From JAFGAV01 sp041479055 (lineage in GTDB: Bacteria; Acidobacteriota; Aminicenantia; Aminicenantales; JAFGAV01), in assembly GCA_963702835.1 (NCBI GenBank), contig OY969762.1, positions 1,116,001 to 1,180,000 on the forward strand: a stretch of DNA of 64,000 bases. The letters run 5' to 3'. A program made the translations under genes and the position numbers. This document shows positions 42,155 through 50,827 of this stretch, in pieces; the stretch's first letter is position 1, and each line of letters begins with the position of its first letter. Below the pieces are notes generated by a model. The model searched no databases. It was not told where the DNA came from and worked only from the letters and a program-made list of their open reading frames with translations.

Positions 42155-43894
42155 GTGAAGATTAGGTCAATGAGGCTCCTAGCCGGAGTCGCCCTTATCG
42201 CCCTTCTTTTGTCCGGCTTCATTATTTTGAGGTCGCCAGGGCCTGCGGCAACACCCCCGCCGGCCGAAACGGCTCTGGACAGAGCGGAGGAGAATTGCAC
42301 CGTGGTCATGGTGGGCAGGGAGGCCTCCACCGACGGCTCGATTTTTGCCACCCACACCTGCGACTGCGGTACCTGCGACTGGACTTTCCGGGCGGTTCCG
42401 CCGGCCGACTCTAAGCCGGGTGCCACGCGCAAGATCTATCACATCGACCAGTTCAAAGCCTTCCCCCCCTCGGAGGGTTTGAAATGGGATGCGGTCCTTA
42501 AGGATGCAACCGGCCTGGAAATTCCCCAGCCGGCCCATACCTTCGGCTACATCCACGGCATGTTCGGCTACATGAACGACCAGCAGGTGGCCATCGGGGA
42601 ATCCACGCTGGGCAACGTGCCCAAGCTGACCAACCCCACGCCCACCGTCAAGTTCGACATCACTATGCTGACCCTGCTGGCCATGGAAAGAAGCAAGACC
42701 GCCCGAGAGGCCATCAAGCTCATGGGCAGCTTGGCCGAAAAATACGGCTACGGCTACACCGACCGGGGCGAAATGCTGGCCGTGGCCGACGCCAAGGAAG
42801 TCTGGATATTTGAGATCATGCCCGTCGGCCCGCTATGGAAACCGGACAGCGGAAAGCCCGGCGCGGTATGGGCCGCCCAACGCGTGCCCGACGACCAGGT
42901 GGCTGTCTGCCCCAATGAGAGCCGCATCGGCGAGATCGACCTCTCCAAGCCCGATTTCTTCATGGCCTCCCCCCACTATTTGTCCCTGGCCATCGAACAG
43001 AAGCTCTATGACCCCAAGAGCCGACAGCTCTTTTCCTGGAAGAAGGCCTATAATCCCACGGAGGGCTCGGCCGCCACCAATCCTTCCCGCCGGGCCCGGT
43101 TGTGGCGCTTCCATAACCTGGTGGCGCCCTCGCTCGGCCTGAAGGCCGACCTGCCGAATATGGACTATCCTTTTTCGGTCAAACCGGACAAGAAGCTGTC
43201 GGTTTCGGACGTGATGGCCATCGTCCGGGACAAGTGTCAGGGCACGCCCTTTGACCCGGTGCGCGGCGTGCGGGGCGGGCCCTTCGCCAACCCCAATTTT
43301 TACCGGGGGACGCGCCTCATCAGCGTTCCCAACGTGGAATACACCACCATCACCCAGACGCGGAGCTTCCTGCCCTCGCCCGTGGGCGGCATCCTCTGGC
43401 TGGCCTTCGGCCCCCAGGACACCTCCTGCTTCGTTCCCCTCTATGCCGGCATCACCGACATGCCGCAGTCCTTCAAAATCGGCGACCACTGGGAATTCAA
43501 TCGGGATTCGGCCCGCTGGGCATTTGACTATGTCGATTTCCACACCCAGCCGGTCTATTCTTACGCCATCCAGGATGTCCAAGAGATGCGGGCCAAGTAT
43601 GAGCAGTCCATGGTGGCCCGTATTCCGGAGATCGACCAAGAGATCATGGCCCGCTTCCAAAGGTCCCCGCAGGAGGCGGCCGGCTACATGACCGGGCTCT
43701 GCCTGGCCCATGCCGAGGAAGTGGTCAAGGCCTGGTGGAAATTGGGCGACGACCTGCTGGTCAAGTACAATCACCTGGGCTATTACGAAGCGGCCAAGCG
43801 GTCGCGCGACCGGATGAAGCCCCAGCCCGTTTCGCTTTGGGACAAAGCGGTCAAGATGATGGATGTCCTCACCGAACAGGGTGAGGCCAGATAA
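42155..43894 (+). CDS. Exported C69-family Ntn hydrolase (dipeptidase type), copy 2
   Basis: A 579-residue protein highly similar to copy 1 along its whole length; by eye about seven residues in ten are identical. It has the same plan: a signal peptide (LLAGVALIALLLSGFIIL), a propeptide and NCTVVMVGREASTDGS with the presumed nucleophile Cys. It starts at GTG 42155 with AAGGAGG at ideal distance. The main differences lie in the signal peptide, the region around CDCGTCDWTFRAV and the C-terminal helices. Two copies may widen substrate range or raise dosage. Confidence 0.88.
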   Translation: MKIRSMRLLAGVALIALLLSGFIILRSPGPAATPPPAETALDRAEENCTVVMVGREASTDGSIFATHTCDCGTCDWTFRAVPPADSKPGATRKIYHIDQFKAFPPSEGLKWDAVLKDATGLEIPQPAHTFGYIHGMFGYMNDQQVAIGESTLGNVPKLTNPTPTVKFDITMLTLLAMERSKTAREAIKLMGSLAEKYGYGYTDRGEMLAVADAKEVWIFEIMPVGPLWKPDSGKPGAVWAAQRVPDDQVAVCPNESRIGEIDLSKPDFFMASPHYLSLAIEQKLYDPKSRQLFSWKKAYNPTEGSAATNPSRRARLWRFHNLVAPSLGLKADLPNMDYPFSVKPDKKLSVSDVMAIVRDKCQGTPFDPVRGVRGGPFANPNFYRGTRLISVPNVEYTTITQTRSFLPSPVGGILWLAFGPQDTSCFVPLYAGITDMPQSFKIGDHWEFNRDSARWAFDYVDFHTQPVYSYAIQDVQEMRAKYEQSMVARIPEIDQEIMARFQRSPQEAAGYMTGLCLAHAEEVVKAWWKLGDDLLVKYNHLGYYEAAKRSRDRMKPQPVSLWDKAVKMMDVLTEQGEAR

Positions 43895-43973
43895 GCTAAA
43901 AGTGATGCCTCCCCGATTCCATTCCATGATTCAAGAGAGGGTGAGGCTTTAAAGAGAAAGGAGATAAAAAACT

Positions 43974-44633
43974 ATGAAAGTATCCAAGTCTGTCCTTATC
44001 GCTCTTGCCTTGGCAGCCCTGGTCCTGAGCCTCCCGGCCGCCCCGGGACCGACTGCTCCGCCCAAGGCTAGGCTGCCCCTGCTCACCACCTCGGCCGGGC
44101 AGAGCCAGGATGTGGTCACCGTCAACATCGTCCTGGAAGAGGCCGGCCTGGGCTACGACTACTGCGATGTGCCCACGCCCGAGCTTGTCGGCGCCGGCGT
44201 CGGCCTGTCCGGCAAGGAATCCGGCGAAGGGTTCCATGTCGAGGTTTACACCGACCTGGCCAAATTCCCCAAGGGCACTCCCTATAAGACCGTTCTCTTG
44301 GCCATCGGCGCCAGCATGAAGGGCATGGGCGCTTCGGGCCTGACCGTGGACAGCGAGGAAGCCAGGCTGAAGAAAGTGATCGAGTTCTGCAAGCAGAAGA
44401 AGATTTTCATCATCGCCGTCCACGTCGGGGGCAAATCCACCCGCGGCCCCAAGGGCAGCGACCATGAGCGGATGATCGACACGGTGGCGCCCTCGGCCGA
44501 TTACCTGATCGTCACCAAGGAAAGCAACGCCGACGGCAGGTTCTCGGCCATCGCCAAGGCCAAGAATATCCCGCTGACCGAAATCGATGCGGCCCTGGAC
44601 ATGGTCGGCCTGCTTAAAAAGATGTTCCAGTAA
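43974..44633 (+). CDS. Exported small protein, DUF6305-like
   Basis: A 219-residue protein with a signal peptide ending near Ala22. The mature part begins LLTTSAGQSQDVVTVNIVLEEAGL, then has KTVLLAIGASMKGMGASG and IIAVHVGGKS, and ends with a helix. The alternating strands and helices suggest a Rossmann-like fold. The opening Thr-Ser-Ala-Gly-Gln-Ser resembles proteins I recall under DUF6305; that match is from memory. Function unknown. An AAAGGAG site precedes the ATG, 79 bases after the second C69 gene, so it probably belongs to that unit as a secreted binding component. Confidence 0.6.
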   Translation: MKVSKSVLIALALAALVLSLPAAPGPTAPPKARLPLLTTSAGQSQDVVTVNIVLEEAGLGYDYCDVPTPELVGAGVGLSGKESGEGFHVEVYTDLAKFPKGTPYKTVLLAIGASMKGMGASGLTVDSEEARLKKVIEFCKQKKIFIIAVHVGGKSTRGPKGSDHERMIDTVAPSADYLIVTKESNADGRFSAIAKAKNIPLTEIDAALDMVGLLKKMFQ

Positions 44634-44737
44634 AAGCCGCCATCCTTTTATCGACCGCCTGGTCATTGGCGGCCGGGCTGTCTTCTGCGCAGCCAAGCTA
44701 GAGAATGACAAACTAAAAAATAACTAAAAAATAACTG

Positions 44738-44808
44738 TTGACAGCGGCTTGGGTTCTATTTAAACATAAACGTATAAGTTTTGTATTAATAAATTATCCG
44801 TAAACGTA
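44738..44808 (+). promoter_or_regulatory. Promoter and repeated operator of the MerR-like gene
   Basis: A perfect TTGACA (44738-44743) is followed after 17 bases by TAAACA (44761-44766). Two direct copies of TAAACGTA stand at 44767-44774 and 44801-44808, placed for binding by the regulator encoded next. Upstream, AAAAAATAACT is repeated between 44711 and 44736. Autoregulation is inferred, not shown. Confidence 0.45.
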
Positions 44809-44818
44809 AAGGTTCGTT

Positions 44819-45541
44819 ATGGACAAGGACATATTCACTCAAAAAGAATTGCTGACCCGCTTCGGACTAGCCCGGGACACCCTGGTGGAGTGGACCAGGT
44901 TGAAGCTGGTGAGGCCGGAAGGATACACCGATGGCCAGGAACCCCTCTTCTCCGAAGCGGCCGGCCAAAGGATCGTCCATATCCAGAAGCTGATCGCCCT
45001 GGGATACCGACACGACGAGATACAAAAGATATTCAAAAAGGTGGGCGTTCCCCTGGAAAAGCATAATAAACAGGAACGGAAATCAAAGGAGAAGTATCTG
45101 ACCGTGGGGAGCCTGGCTGAACAGTCGAACCTAAGCCCGAGGACGATCAAGCACTGGGAAGACAAGGGGATCATTGAACCCGACATGCGGAGCGAGGGAG
45201 GATTTCGCCTTTACCCTAAGGTGTACGTCTATCTGTGCCAGTTGATCAAGGACCTGCAACTCTTCGGTTATACCCTGGAGGAGATAAAGATCATTTCCGC
45301 ATATTTTCGAGACTTCCTGGCTTTGCAGAGCGACATAAGTTCGTTTTCCGGGCGGGAGGCAGCCTCCCAGCTGGAAACTATGTTGAAGGCCATTAAGGCC
45401 TTTAACGACAAAATGAGCCTATTCAAGGAAGGGATCGCGCGCTGGGATGATTTGCTCAAGAAAAAAAGAAAAGAAATCATGATCTTGAAACAAAAAAACG
45501 AGAAGCGGACAACTTCTCGAAACGGAGGCCGACATGCCTAA
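44819..45541 (+). CDS. MerR-type regulator with two helix-turn-helix domains
   Basis: A 240-residue DNA-binding protein with two MerR-like winged-helix units. The first (about 5-75) is weak: FTQKELLTRFGLARDTLVEW then EPLFSEAAGQRI. The second (about 95-165) is clear: LTVGSLAEQSNLSPRTIKHWEDKGIIEP then GGFRLYPK. A coiled-coil C-terminal part (about 170-230) would dimerise it. There is no Cys-rich or B12-binding effector domain in this protein. It overlaps the B12-binding radical SAM gene by 8 bases, so the two are translated together and it probably controls that enzyme. Confidence 0.85.
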   Translation: MDKDIFTQKELLTRFGLARDTLVEWTRLKLVRPEGYTDGQEPLFSEAAGQRIVHIQKLIALGYRHDEIQKIFKKVGVPLEKHNKQERKSKEKYLTVGSLAEQSNLSPRTIKHWEDKGIIEPDMRSEGGFRLYPKVYVYLCQLIKDLQLFGYTLEEIKIISAYFRDFLALQSDISSFSGREAASQLETMLKAIKAFNDKMSLFKEGIARWDDLLKKKRKEIMILKQKNEKRTTSRNGGRHA

Positions 45542-46958
45542 AATCGTTTTCATCGAGCCCAAGTCACCTAACCTGCACATTTTTTCCCTTTACCCGCTTC
45601 CACGGCTGGGCTGCTTGATCCTGGGCACAATGATGAAGCAGCAAGGCTGGGAGGTGGAGGTCTATATCGAAGAGGTTAGGAAGATCGACCTGGAAGAGGT
45701 TCGAAGGGCGGACCTGGTAGGGATTTCAACCATCACTTCCACGGCTCCCCGGGCTTATGCCCTGGCTGATAAAATCCGGGAGATGGGGGTCCCGGTCATA
45801 ATGGGCGGGCCTCACGTGACCTTCCTGGCCGAGGAGGCTCTGGGCCATGCCGATTTCGTCATCCGGGGGGAGGGCGAGCAGACCCTGTTGTCCTTGATCA
45901 AGGCCAGAGAATCAGGGGCTGATTATTCGGGCATTGCTAATCTTTCTTTTTGGAATAAGTCCGGCCGGGTGCACAACCCGGCCCGGCCTATGCCCCAGGA
46001 CCTGGACGCCATCCCCTATCCCGACCTGTCCCTCTTAAAGCCGGATCACGGCTGGAGCGGGCGTCCGGTCATCCCCATCCTGACCTCTCGGGGCTGCCCC
46101 TTCGATTGTTCCTTCTGCTCGGTCACGGGCATGTTCGGGAAAAAATACCGTTTTCGTTCTACAGAAAACGTCATGGCCGAGCTGAAAAAATACAATCACC
46201 CCAGGAACAACATCTTCTTCTATGACGATAATTTCGCCGCCCACCGCGAACGGGCCAAGGCCCTCATGCAAGCCATGATCCGGGAAAGGTTCAAGTTCCG
46301 CTGGACGGCCCAGGTCCGGGCCGATATCACTGAGGACGAAGAGCTCGTCAGGCTGATGAAGAAGGCCGGCTGCCACACCCTGTTCATTGGGTTTGAATCC
46401 GTGAACCCGCGGAGCCTGCAGGAAATGAAGAAGAAGCAGACCCTGGAAGGGATCACCCGAGCGATCCGCATTCTGCGGAAATATCACATCCATATCCACG
46501 GCATGTTTGTCTACGGCTTTGATGAAGACGACTGGCAGACCATCAAGGACACCGTGAAATTCGCCAAAAAGACCAAGCTGACTTCCACCCAGTTCCTTAT
46601 TCTGACCCCCTTGCCCGGGTCCGAGTTTTACCAGAAGATTTCCTCCGAGAACCGCATCGCCTTCCGCGACTGGGCGCTGTACGATGCCCATCATGTGGTC
46701 TTCCAGCCGGCCCATTTCACCCTTTTCGACCTGCAGAGGGCCCAGATTTTCAGCCACAAGAAATTCTATTCAATGAAGCAAACGGTCATTAGGTTCTTCA
46801 AGGGATGGTGGCTGGACATCGGCCTGGCCGCCTACGCCCGGAAGATTAACCGGCTGTGGCAAAAAAAGAATAAAACCTTCCTCAAAGTAGTGGACCTGCT
46901 CAAGCCCAAGCCCGGGGCCAAGATATCGATCGATTATAAAGAAGAGATCGTCCTATAA
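45534..46958 (+). CDS. B12-binding-domain radical SAM enzyme
   Basis: A 474-residue protein. Residues 1-150 form a cobalamin-binding-like Rossmann domain (ADLVGISTITSTAPRA, IMGGPHVTFLAEEAL). Residues 180-400 form the radical SAM barrel with the cluster motif CPFDCSFCSV. Then GFESVNP and MFVYGFDEDD mark later strands, and a C-terminal extension of about 80 residues is rich in Lys. Members methylate or rearrange carbon skeletons of lipids, antibiotics or pigments; HpnP and BchE belong to this broad class. The substrate cannot be told here. GGAGG lies just before the ATG inside the preceding gene. Confidence 0.88.
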   Translation: MPKIVFIEPKSPNLHIFSLYPLPRLGCLILGTMMKQQGWEVEVYIEEVRKIDLEEVRRADLVGISTITSTAPRAYALADKIREMGVPVIMGGPHVTFLAEEALGHADFVIRGEGEQTLLSLIKARESGADYSGIANLSFWNKSGRVHNPARPMPQDLDAIPYPDLSLLKPDHGWSGRPVIPILTSRGCPFDCSFCSVTGMFGKKYRFRSTENVMAELKKYNHPRNNIFFYDDNFAAHRERAKALMQAMIRERFKFRWTAQVRADITEDEELVRLMKKAGCHTLFIGFESVNPRSLQEMKKKQTLEGITRAIRILRKYHIHIHGMFVYGFDEDDWQTIKDTVKFAKKTKLTSTQFLILTPLPGSEFYQKISSENRIAFRDWALYDAHHVVFQPAHFTLFDLQRAQIFSHKKFYSMKQTVIRFFKGWWLDIGLAAYARKINRLWQKKNKTFLKVVDLLKPKPGAKISIDYKEEIVL

Positions 46959-46973
46959 AAAAAGGATGACTCA

Positions 46974-48023
46974 TTATTTCGCTTCCATCGGGGTGACCTC
47001 GACCTCGCGGCGGTCCTTGAGACGGATAGTGACCAGGGGGAGCGGCCGGCCGATGGGCCAATCCGCCAACAGCTTGAAAATATCGTCAACGCTTCCCACC
47101 GGCCGGCCGCCGGCGCCGACGATGATGTCTCCCGGCAAAAGGCCGCCGCGGCTGGCCGGACCGCGGGGGTCTAGCGAGGCGATCTCCAGGCCGTAATCTG
47201 AGCTCAGTTTGTAAAAACGGACCAGACGCCGGTCGAGCTTGCGGCGAAAACCCACCAACCCCACATAGCCCCGCCGAACACGGCCCTGGGTCAGAAGCTG
47301 GGTGACGATCCAGCGGGCCGTGGCGGAAGGGATGGCGAAGCCGATGCCCTGGGCCTGGGCGATAATGGCCGTGTTGACACCCACCACCTGCCCCCGCGAA
47401 TCGAGGAGCGGGCCGCCGGAGTTGCCCGGGTTGAGGGGCGCCGTGTGCTGGATGACGTTCTCGATGAGGCGCCCCTCCCGGCTGCGCAGCGAACGGCCCA
47501 GAGCGCTGACCACGCCCGTGGAGACCGTGGACTGGAAGCCGAAGGGATTGCCCATGGCGATGACGAGTTGCCCTACCTGCAGTTGTGATGAATCGCCCAG
47601 GGAGGCATAGGGCAGCCCGGAGAAGTCCACTTGGATGACGGCCAGGTCGGAAGAGGGGTCGTCTCCGACCAGCGCGGCGGGGAGCCTGCGGCCGTCGGTG
47701 AATATGGCTTCGATCCGCTTGGCGCCCGAAGCGACATGGCTATTGGTCAGGATGTAGCCGTCGGGAGTGATGACGAAGCCGGAGCCCGCGCCCTCCGGTT
47801 CAAAGCCGGCCGGGGTGGAAGCCTGGCCTACAGAAATGGAAACGATGGCCGGGCCGACGTTGTCCACCACGCCGATGACCGCCCGGGAATAAGCGTCCAA
47901 CAGATCGGAATTTGACAGTTCGGACAGCGGGACGCGCGAGGCCGGCGGCGAGGAATCCCGGCCGGCATCTTCCGCCTCACCCGACAGCCAGGCCAAGGTT
48001 TGCGGTTCTTTGTTTTTTTTCAA
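46974..48023 (-). CDS. HtrA-like serine protease with PDZ domain, no export signal seen
   Basis: A 349-residue trypsin-fold protease. The triad is in TNSHVASG (His), SSDLAVIQ (Asp) and LNPGNSGGPLLD (Ser). A PDZ domain follows (about 255-345: PASRGGLLPGDIIVGAGG). Unlike most HtrA/DegP proteins it has no signal peptide or membrane helix; the first 45 residues are polar. The start is TTG at 48023, immediately after an in-frame stop two codons upstream, and there is no ribosome site. It lies 31 bases after a receiver-protein gene, so it may be coupled to the kinase/HD-GYP group. Confidence 0.88.
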   Translation of the reverse strand: MKKNKEPQTLAWLSGEAEDAGRDSSPPASRVPLSELSNSDLLDAYSRAVIGVVDNVGPAIVSISVGQASTPAGFEPEGAGSGFVITPDGYILTNSHVASGAKRIEAIFTDGRRLPAALVGDDPSSDLAVIQVDFSGLPYASLGDSSQLQVGQLVIAMGNPFGFQSTVSTGVVSALGRSLRSREGRLIENVIQHTAPLNPGNSGGPLLDSRGQVVGVNTAIIAQAQGIGFAIPSATARWIVTQLLTQGRVRRGYVGLVGFRRKLDRRLVRFYKLSSDYGLEIASLDPRGPASRGGLLPGDIIVGAGGRPVGSVDDIFKLLADWPIGRPLPLVTIRLKDRREVEVTPMEAK

Positions 48024-48054
48024 GAAAAATATTCAGAATTGAAATCGAATCGGA

Positions 48055-48450
48055 TCAGCCCTGGCGGGGCGATCGGTTCCCGCCCCCCTTGAGGAAGCCC
48101 TCGACCTTGGCCTTCAACTCCTGAATGTTGATGGGCTTGGCCACAAAGGCATCGGCCCCGCTCTGGCTGATATCGTGCTTAAAATAAAGGCCTTTGTAAA
48201 CCGCGCTCATGACAATGACTTTTGTCTCGGGGAGGAGGGGGTTTTCCTTGATCCTGCGGCAGAGATCAAACCCGTCGATCTGGGGCAGCAAAAGATCGAC
48301 GATCACCAGATCCGGCATTTCCCGGCTGACCAGGGTTAAGCCCCCCAGGCCATCAAAAGCGGTAAAAACCTGAATATCGTCGCCCCGCAGGGCCTTTTCC
48401 AACAAAGCCAGGGTCACCCGGTCATCATCCACCACAACGATTTTGGACAT
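48055..48450 (-). CDS. Single-domain response regulator
   Basis: A 131-residue stand-alone receiver: acidic pocket VVVDDDRV, phospho-acceptor Asp in LVIVDLLLPQ, Ser in VIVMSAVY and Lys in FVAKPINI. All switch residues are present, so it should be phosphorylated and signal by contact. I chose ATG 48450 because the receiver fold starts there; the frame is open further upstream but that part looks non-homologous. It follows the HD-GYP gene by 87 bases on the same strand. Confidence 0.88.
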   Translation of the reverse strand: MSKIVVVDDDRVTLALLEKALRGDDIQVFTAFDGLGGLTLVSREMPDLVIVDLLLPQIDGFDLCRRIKENPLLPETKVIVMSAVYKGLYFKHDISQSGADAFVAKPINIQELKAKVEGFLKGGGNRSPRQG

Positions 48451-48537
48451 CCTGAAGGTTTCAGCTCCGATTTTTGTTTCTACCAGAGAAGAGCACTCAC
48501 TGTCAAGCGCAGCGCGGTTCTTCAAACCCTCTTCGCT

Positions 48538-49620
48538 TTAATGAAATAATACCGGCTCTTCCCTAAGCTCCTTATCGAAACTGAAGCCGTTGTCGTTAAA
48601 GACACTGAGGCAGGCCTTGACCACTTGCGGGTCATAAAGCCTGCCTTGGCCCTGGGCGATCTCGTCCAAGGCCTTATCCAGGCCCAGGGCCGGACGATAA
48701 GGACGGTGCGAGGTCATGGCCTCGACCACATCGGCCACGCTGAGGATTCTGGCCTCCATGAGGATCTGCTCGCTTTTCAACCCTTGAGGATATCCGGAAC
48801 CGTTTAACCTTTCATGATGTTGCAGCACCATGTCGGCAATCGGCCACAAGAAATGAATCCCTTTCAGGATGTCAAAGGCGACCCGGGGGTGGGCCTTGAT
48901 CAGGTTCATCTCGGTATCGGTCAGACGGCTCGGCTTGCTCAGGATCTCGGCCGGCACGGCGATCTTGCCCAGGTCATGGATGAGGGCGCTGTAGCGGATC
49001 CCTTTCAACCGTTCCTCATCCAGTTCCATTTTAGCCCCGATGGCCCCCGACAGTTTGGCCACTCGCCGCTGATGGCCGGCGGTGTAGGGGTCCCTTGATT
49101 CAACGGTGATTTCCATGGCCCGGAACACTCCATCAATGGTCTGACGGAGTTCTTCCAAAGCGACTTCCAGCTGCTTTGTCCGGGTCTTAACCACGTTCTC
49201 CAGGCTGCTTTGGTACTGCCGGTTGAGGCTCTCCAGGCGTCGTTTGTCGTCCTCCAGCTTTTTAACCTGGGCGGCATGGCCGACCGCCCGGAGGATGGCA
49301 TTCTTGGTGACGGGCTTGGTCAGGTAATCCCGGCCGCCCGCTCGAACGGCGGCCACCGCCGTCTCCACGGTCGGCTCGCCGGTCATCAGGATCACCTGGA
49401 CTTCCGGGGCGGCCTGGCGGAGGGTCTCCAGCAGGGTTATGCCGGAGATTCGGGGGAGAATAATATCGGATACGACAACGTCGTAGCTGGCCTGGCCCAG
49501 GAGTTTCATGGCCACATCGACATCCTCGGCCACATCCACTTCATAGCCCTGGTCGGCCAGGAAGGCTTGCAGGGTATGGCGAATGCTTTTTTCGTCATCG
49601 ACGATCAGGACTCTGGCCAT
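48538..49620 (-). CDS. Response regulator with HD-GYP cyclic-di-GMP phosphodiesterase domain
   Basis: A 360-residue protein. The receiver (1-120) has LIVDDEKS, the acceptor in VVVSDIILPR and the Lys in YLTKPVTK. A coiled coil (about 125-165) leads to the HD-GYP domain (about 170-345) with HDLGKIAVP, QHHERLNGSGYPQGL and DVVEAMTSHRPYRP. Such proteins degrade cyclic-di-GMP when phosphorylated. It overlaps the histidine kinase gene by 16 bases, so that kinase is its likely partner. The ribosome site AAGGAGGAG is strong. Confidence 0.93.
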   Translation of the reverse strand: MARVLIVDDEKSIRHTLQAFLADQGYEVDVAEDVDVAMKLLGQASYDVVVSDIILPRISGITLLETLRQAAPEVQVILMTGEPTVETAVAAVRAGGRDYLTKPVTKNAILRAVGHAAQVKKLEDDKRRLESLNRQYQSSLENVVKTRTKQLEVALEELRQTIDGVFRAMEITVESRDPYTAGHQRRVAKLSGAIGAKMELDEERLKGIRYSALIHDLGKIAVPAEILSKPSRLTDTEMNLIKAHPRVAFDILKGIHFLWPIADMVLQHHERLNGSGYPQGLKSEQILMEARILSVADVVEAMTSHRPYRPALGLDKALDEIAQGQGRLYDPQVVKACLSVFNDNGFSFDKELREEPVLFH

Positions 49621-50696
49621 AGTTCTCCTCCTTCCCCGAGCACGTCTTCTTCGGACCCCAGTTCCCAGTCGTTATCGATGAGCAGGTCGAGGTGAACGCG
49701 GGTGAATTGTCCAGGCTGACTTTCCACCTGCAACTCGCCGCCATGCTCCTTAACGATACCTTGACTGACCGCCAGCCCCAGCCCGGTGCCCTTGTCGCCC
49801 GGCTTGGTGGTGAAAAACGGCTCAAAGATCCGTGGCCGGATCGCAAGGGGAATGCCCGTTCCCTTATCCTCGACGGTGGTCCGGATCCAGCGCCGGCCGT
49901 CTTTTTTTATCAACCCCGTCCGAACCGTAATTATCTTGTCCTTATGGTAGCCAGGGTATTTCTCATTAAGGGCGTCCCGGGCATTGGTCAGCAGATTCAT
50001 CAGCACTTGCTGGATTTGCTGGCTGCGGCACTTGACCTTGGGCAGGCCGGGCAGCACTTCGATTTCCAGGGTGATTTGGTCGCGCCTGGAAATAGTCCGG
50101 ATCAGCGATAAGGCCGCCTCGACGATGTCTTGGATGCGGGCCGGGCTGTACCGAGGTTTTTCGTGCCGGGCGAATTGAAGCAAGTTGCGAACGATCAAAG
50201 TGATACGCTCCGCTTCATGGATGATTTCGGCGGCGAACTCGGTTGCCTCTCTCTCCCGGTCAGCGAGCCGCTCGATGATGAGCTGGGAATAGTTCAGAAT
50301 CCCGTTGACCGGGTTGTTAATCTCATGGGCCACGCCGCCGGCCAGGGTACCCAGGGCCTCGAGTTTTTGAGAATCACGAAGCTGGGCTTCCAGGCAGGAA
50401 CGCTCCTGCTTCGCCTTCCGGCGCTCGTTGATATTCTGAGCTTCGACCGCCCGGCTGAAGAATCCGAGCCGCGCGAAACGCCAATTGGCAAACAAGGCCA
50501 AAACGAGGCTGAGGGCCAACAGGCCGGCAGAAATGACAGAATATCGCCTTCCCGGCCAAGCCTGTTGAGCACCGAAGACAATCATGATAAAGGCCAAAAG
50601 GTTCAATAAAGTTAGAAAGATAAGGGACCAAGAAACATATCGAAAGGAAGGATCTGCCCGGCTATTTTCATTATTTCTAGACATGGTAGAAGACAA
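49605..50696 (-). CDS. Membrane sensor histidine kinase
   Basis: A 363-residue kinase. Two membrane helices (about 22-43 and 53-71) flank a very short external loop, so it probably senses membrane or cytoplasmic cues. The H-box is LAGGVAHEINNPVNGIL (about residue 125), followed by the N-box NLLTNARDAL, G1 DKGTGIP, F-box FEPFFTTK and G2 DKGTGLGLAV. The N-terminal start is TTG at 50696 or ATG at 50684; neither has a strong ribosome site. It heads the HD-GYP, receiver and perhaps protease genes. The 130 bases upstream show no clear promoter. Confidence 0.9.
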   Translation of the reverse strand: MSSTMSRNNENSRADPSFRYVSWSLIFLTLLNLLAFIMIVFGAQQAWPGRRYSVISAGLLALSLVLALFANWRFARLGFFSRAVEAQNINERRKAKQERSCLEAQLRDSQKLEALGTLAGGVAHEINNPVNGILNYSQLIIERLADREREATEFAAEIIHEAERITLIVRNLLQFARHEKPRYSPARIQDIVEAALSLIRTISRRDQITLEIEVLPGLPKVKCRSQQIQQVLMNLLTNARDALNEKYPGYHKDKIITVRTGLIKKDGRRWIRTTVEDKGTGIPLAIRPRIFEPFFTTKPGDKGTGLGLAVSQGIVKEHGGELQVESQPGQFTRVHLDLLIDNDWELGSEEDVLGEGGELWPES

Positions 50697-50827
50697 TATT
50701 TAACCTCAAATAATTCTAAAACCCCTCTTGTCTTTAGTCGCGGTAAGTATTATCAAATTGATAACACTTAGTATTTGAATTATGAAGCCAAGCTATTCCA
50801 AAGTCAATGCCCCTCATTCCTCTTGAG

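Noticed and set aside
44711..44736. AAAAAATAACT repeats as a possible iteron or CRISPR-like element
   Set aside because: Only about two and a half copies in an AT-rich promoter region; simple repetition is the likelier explanation.
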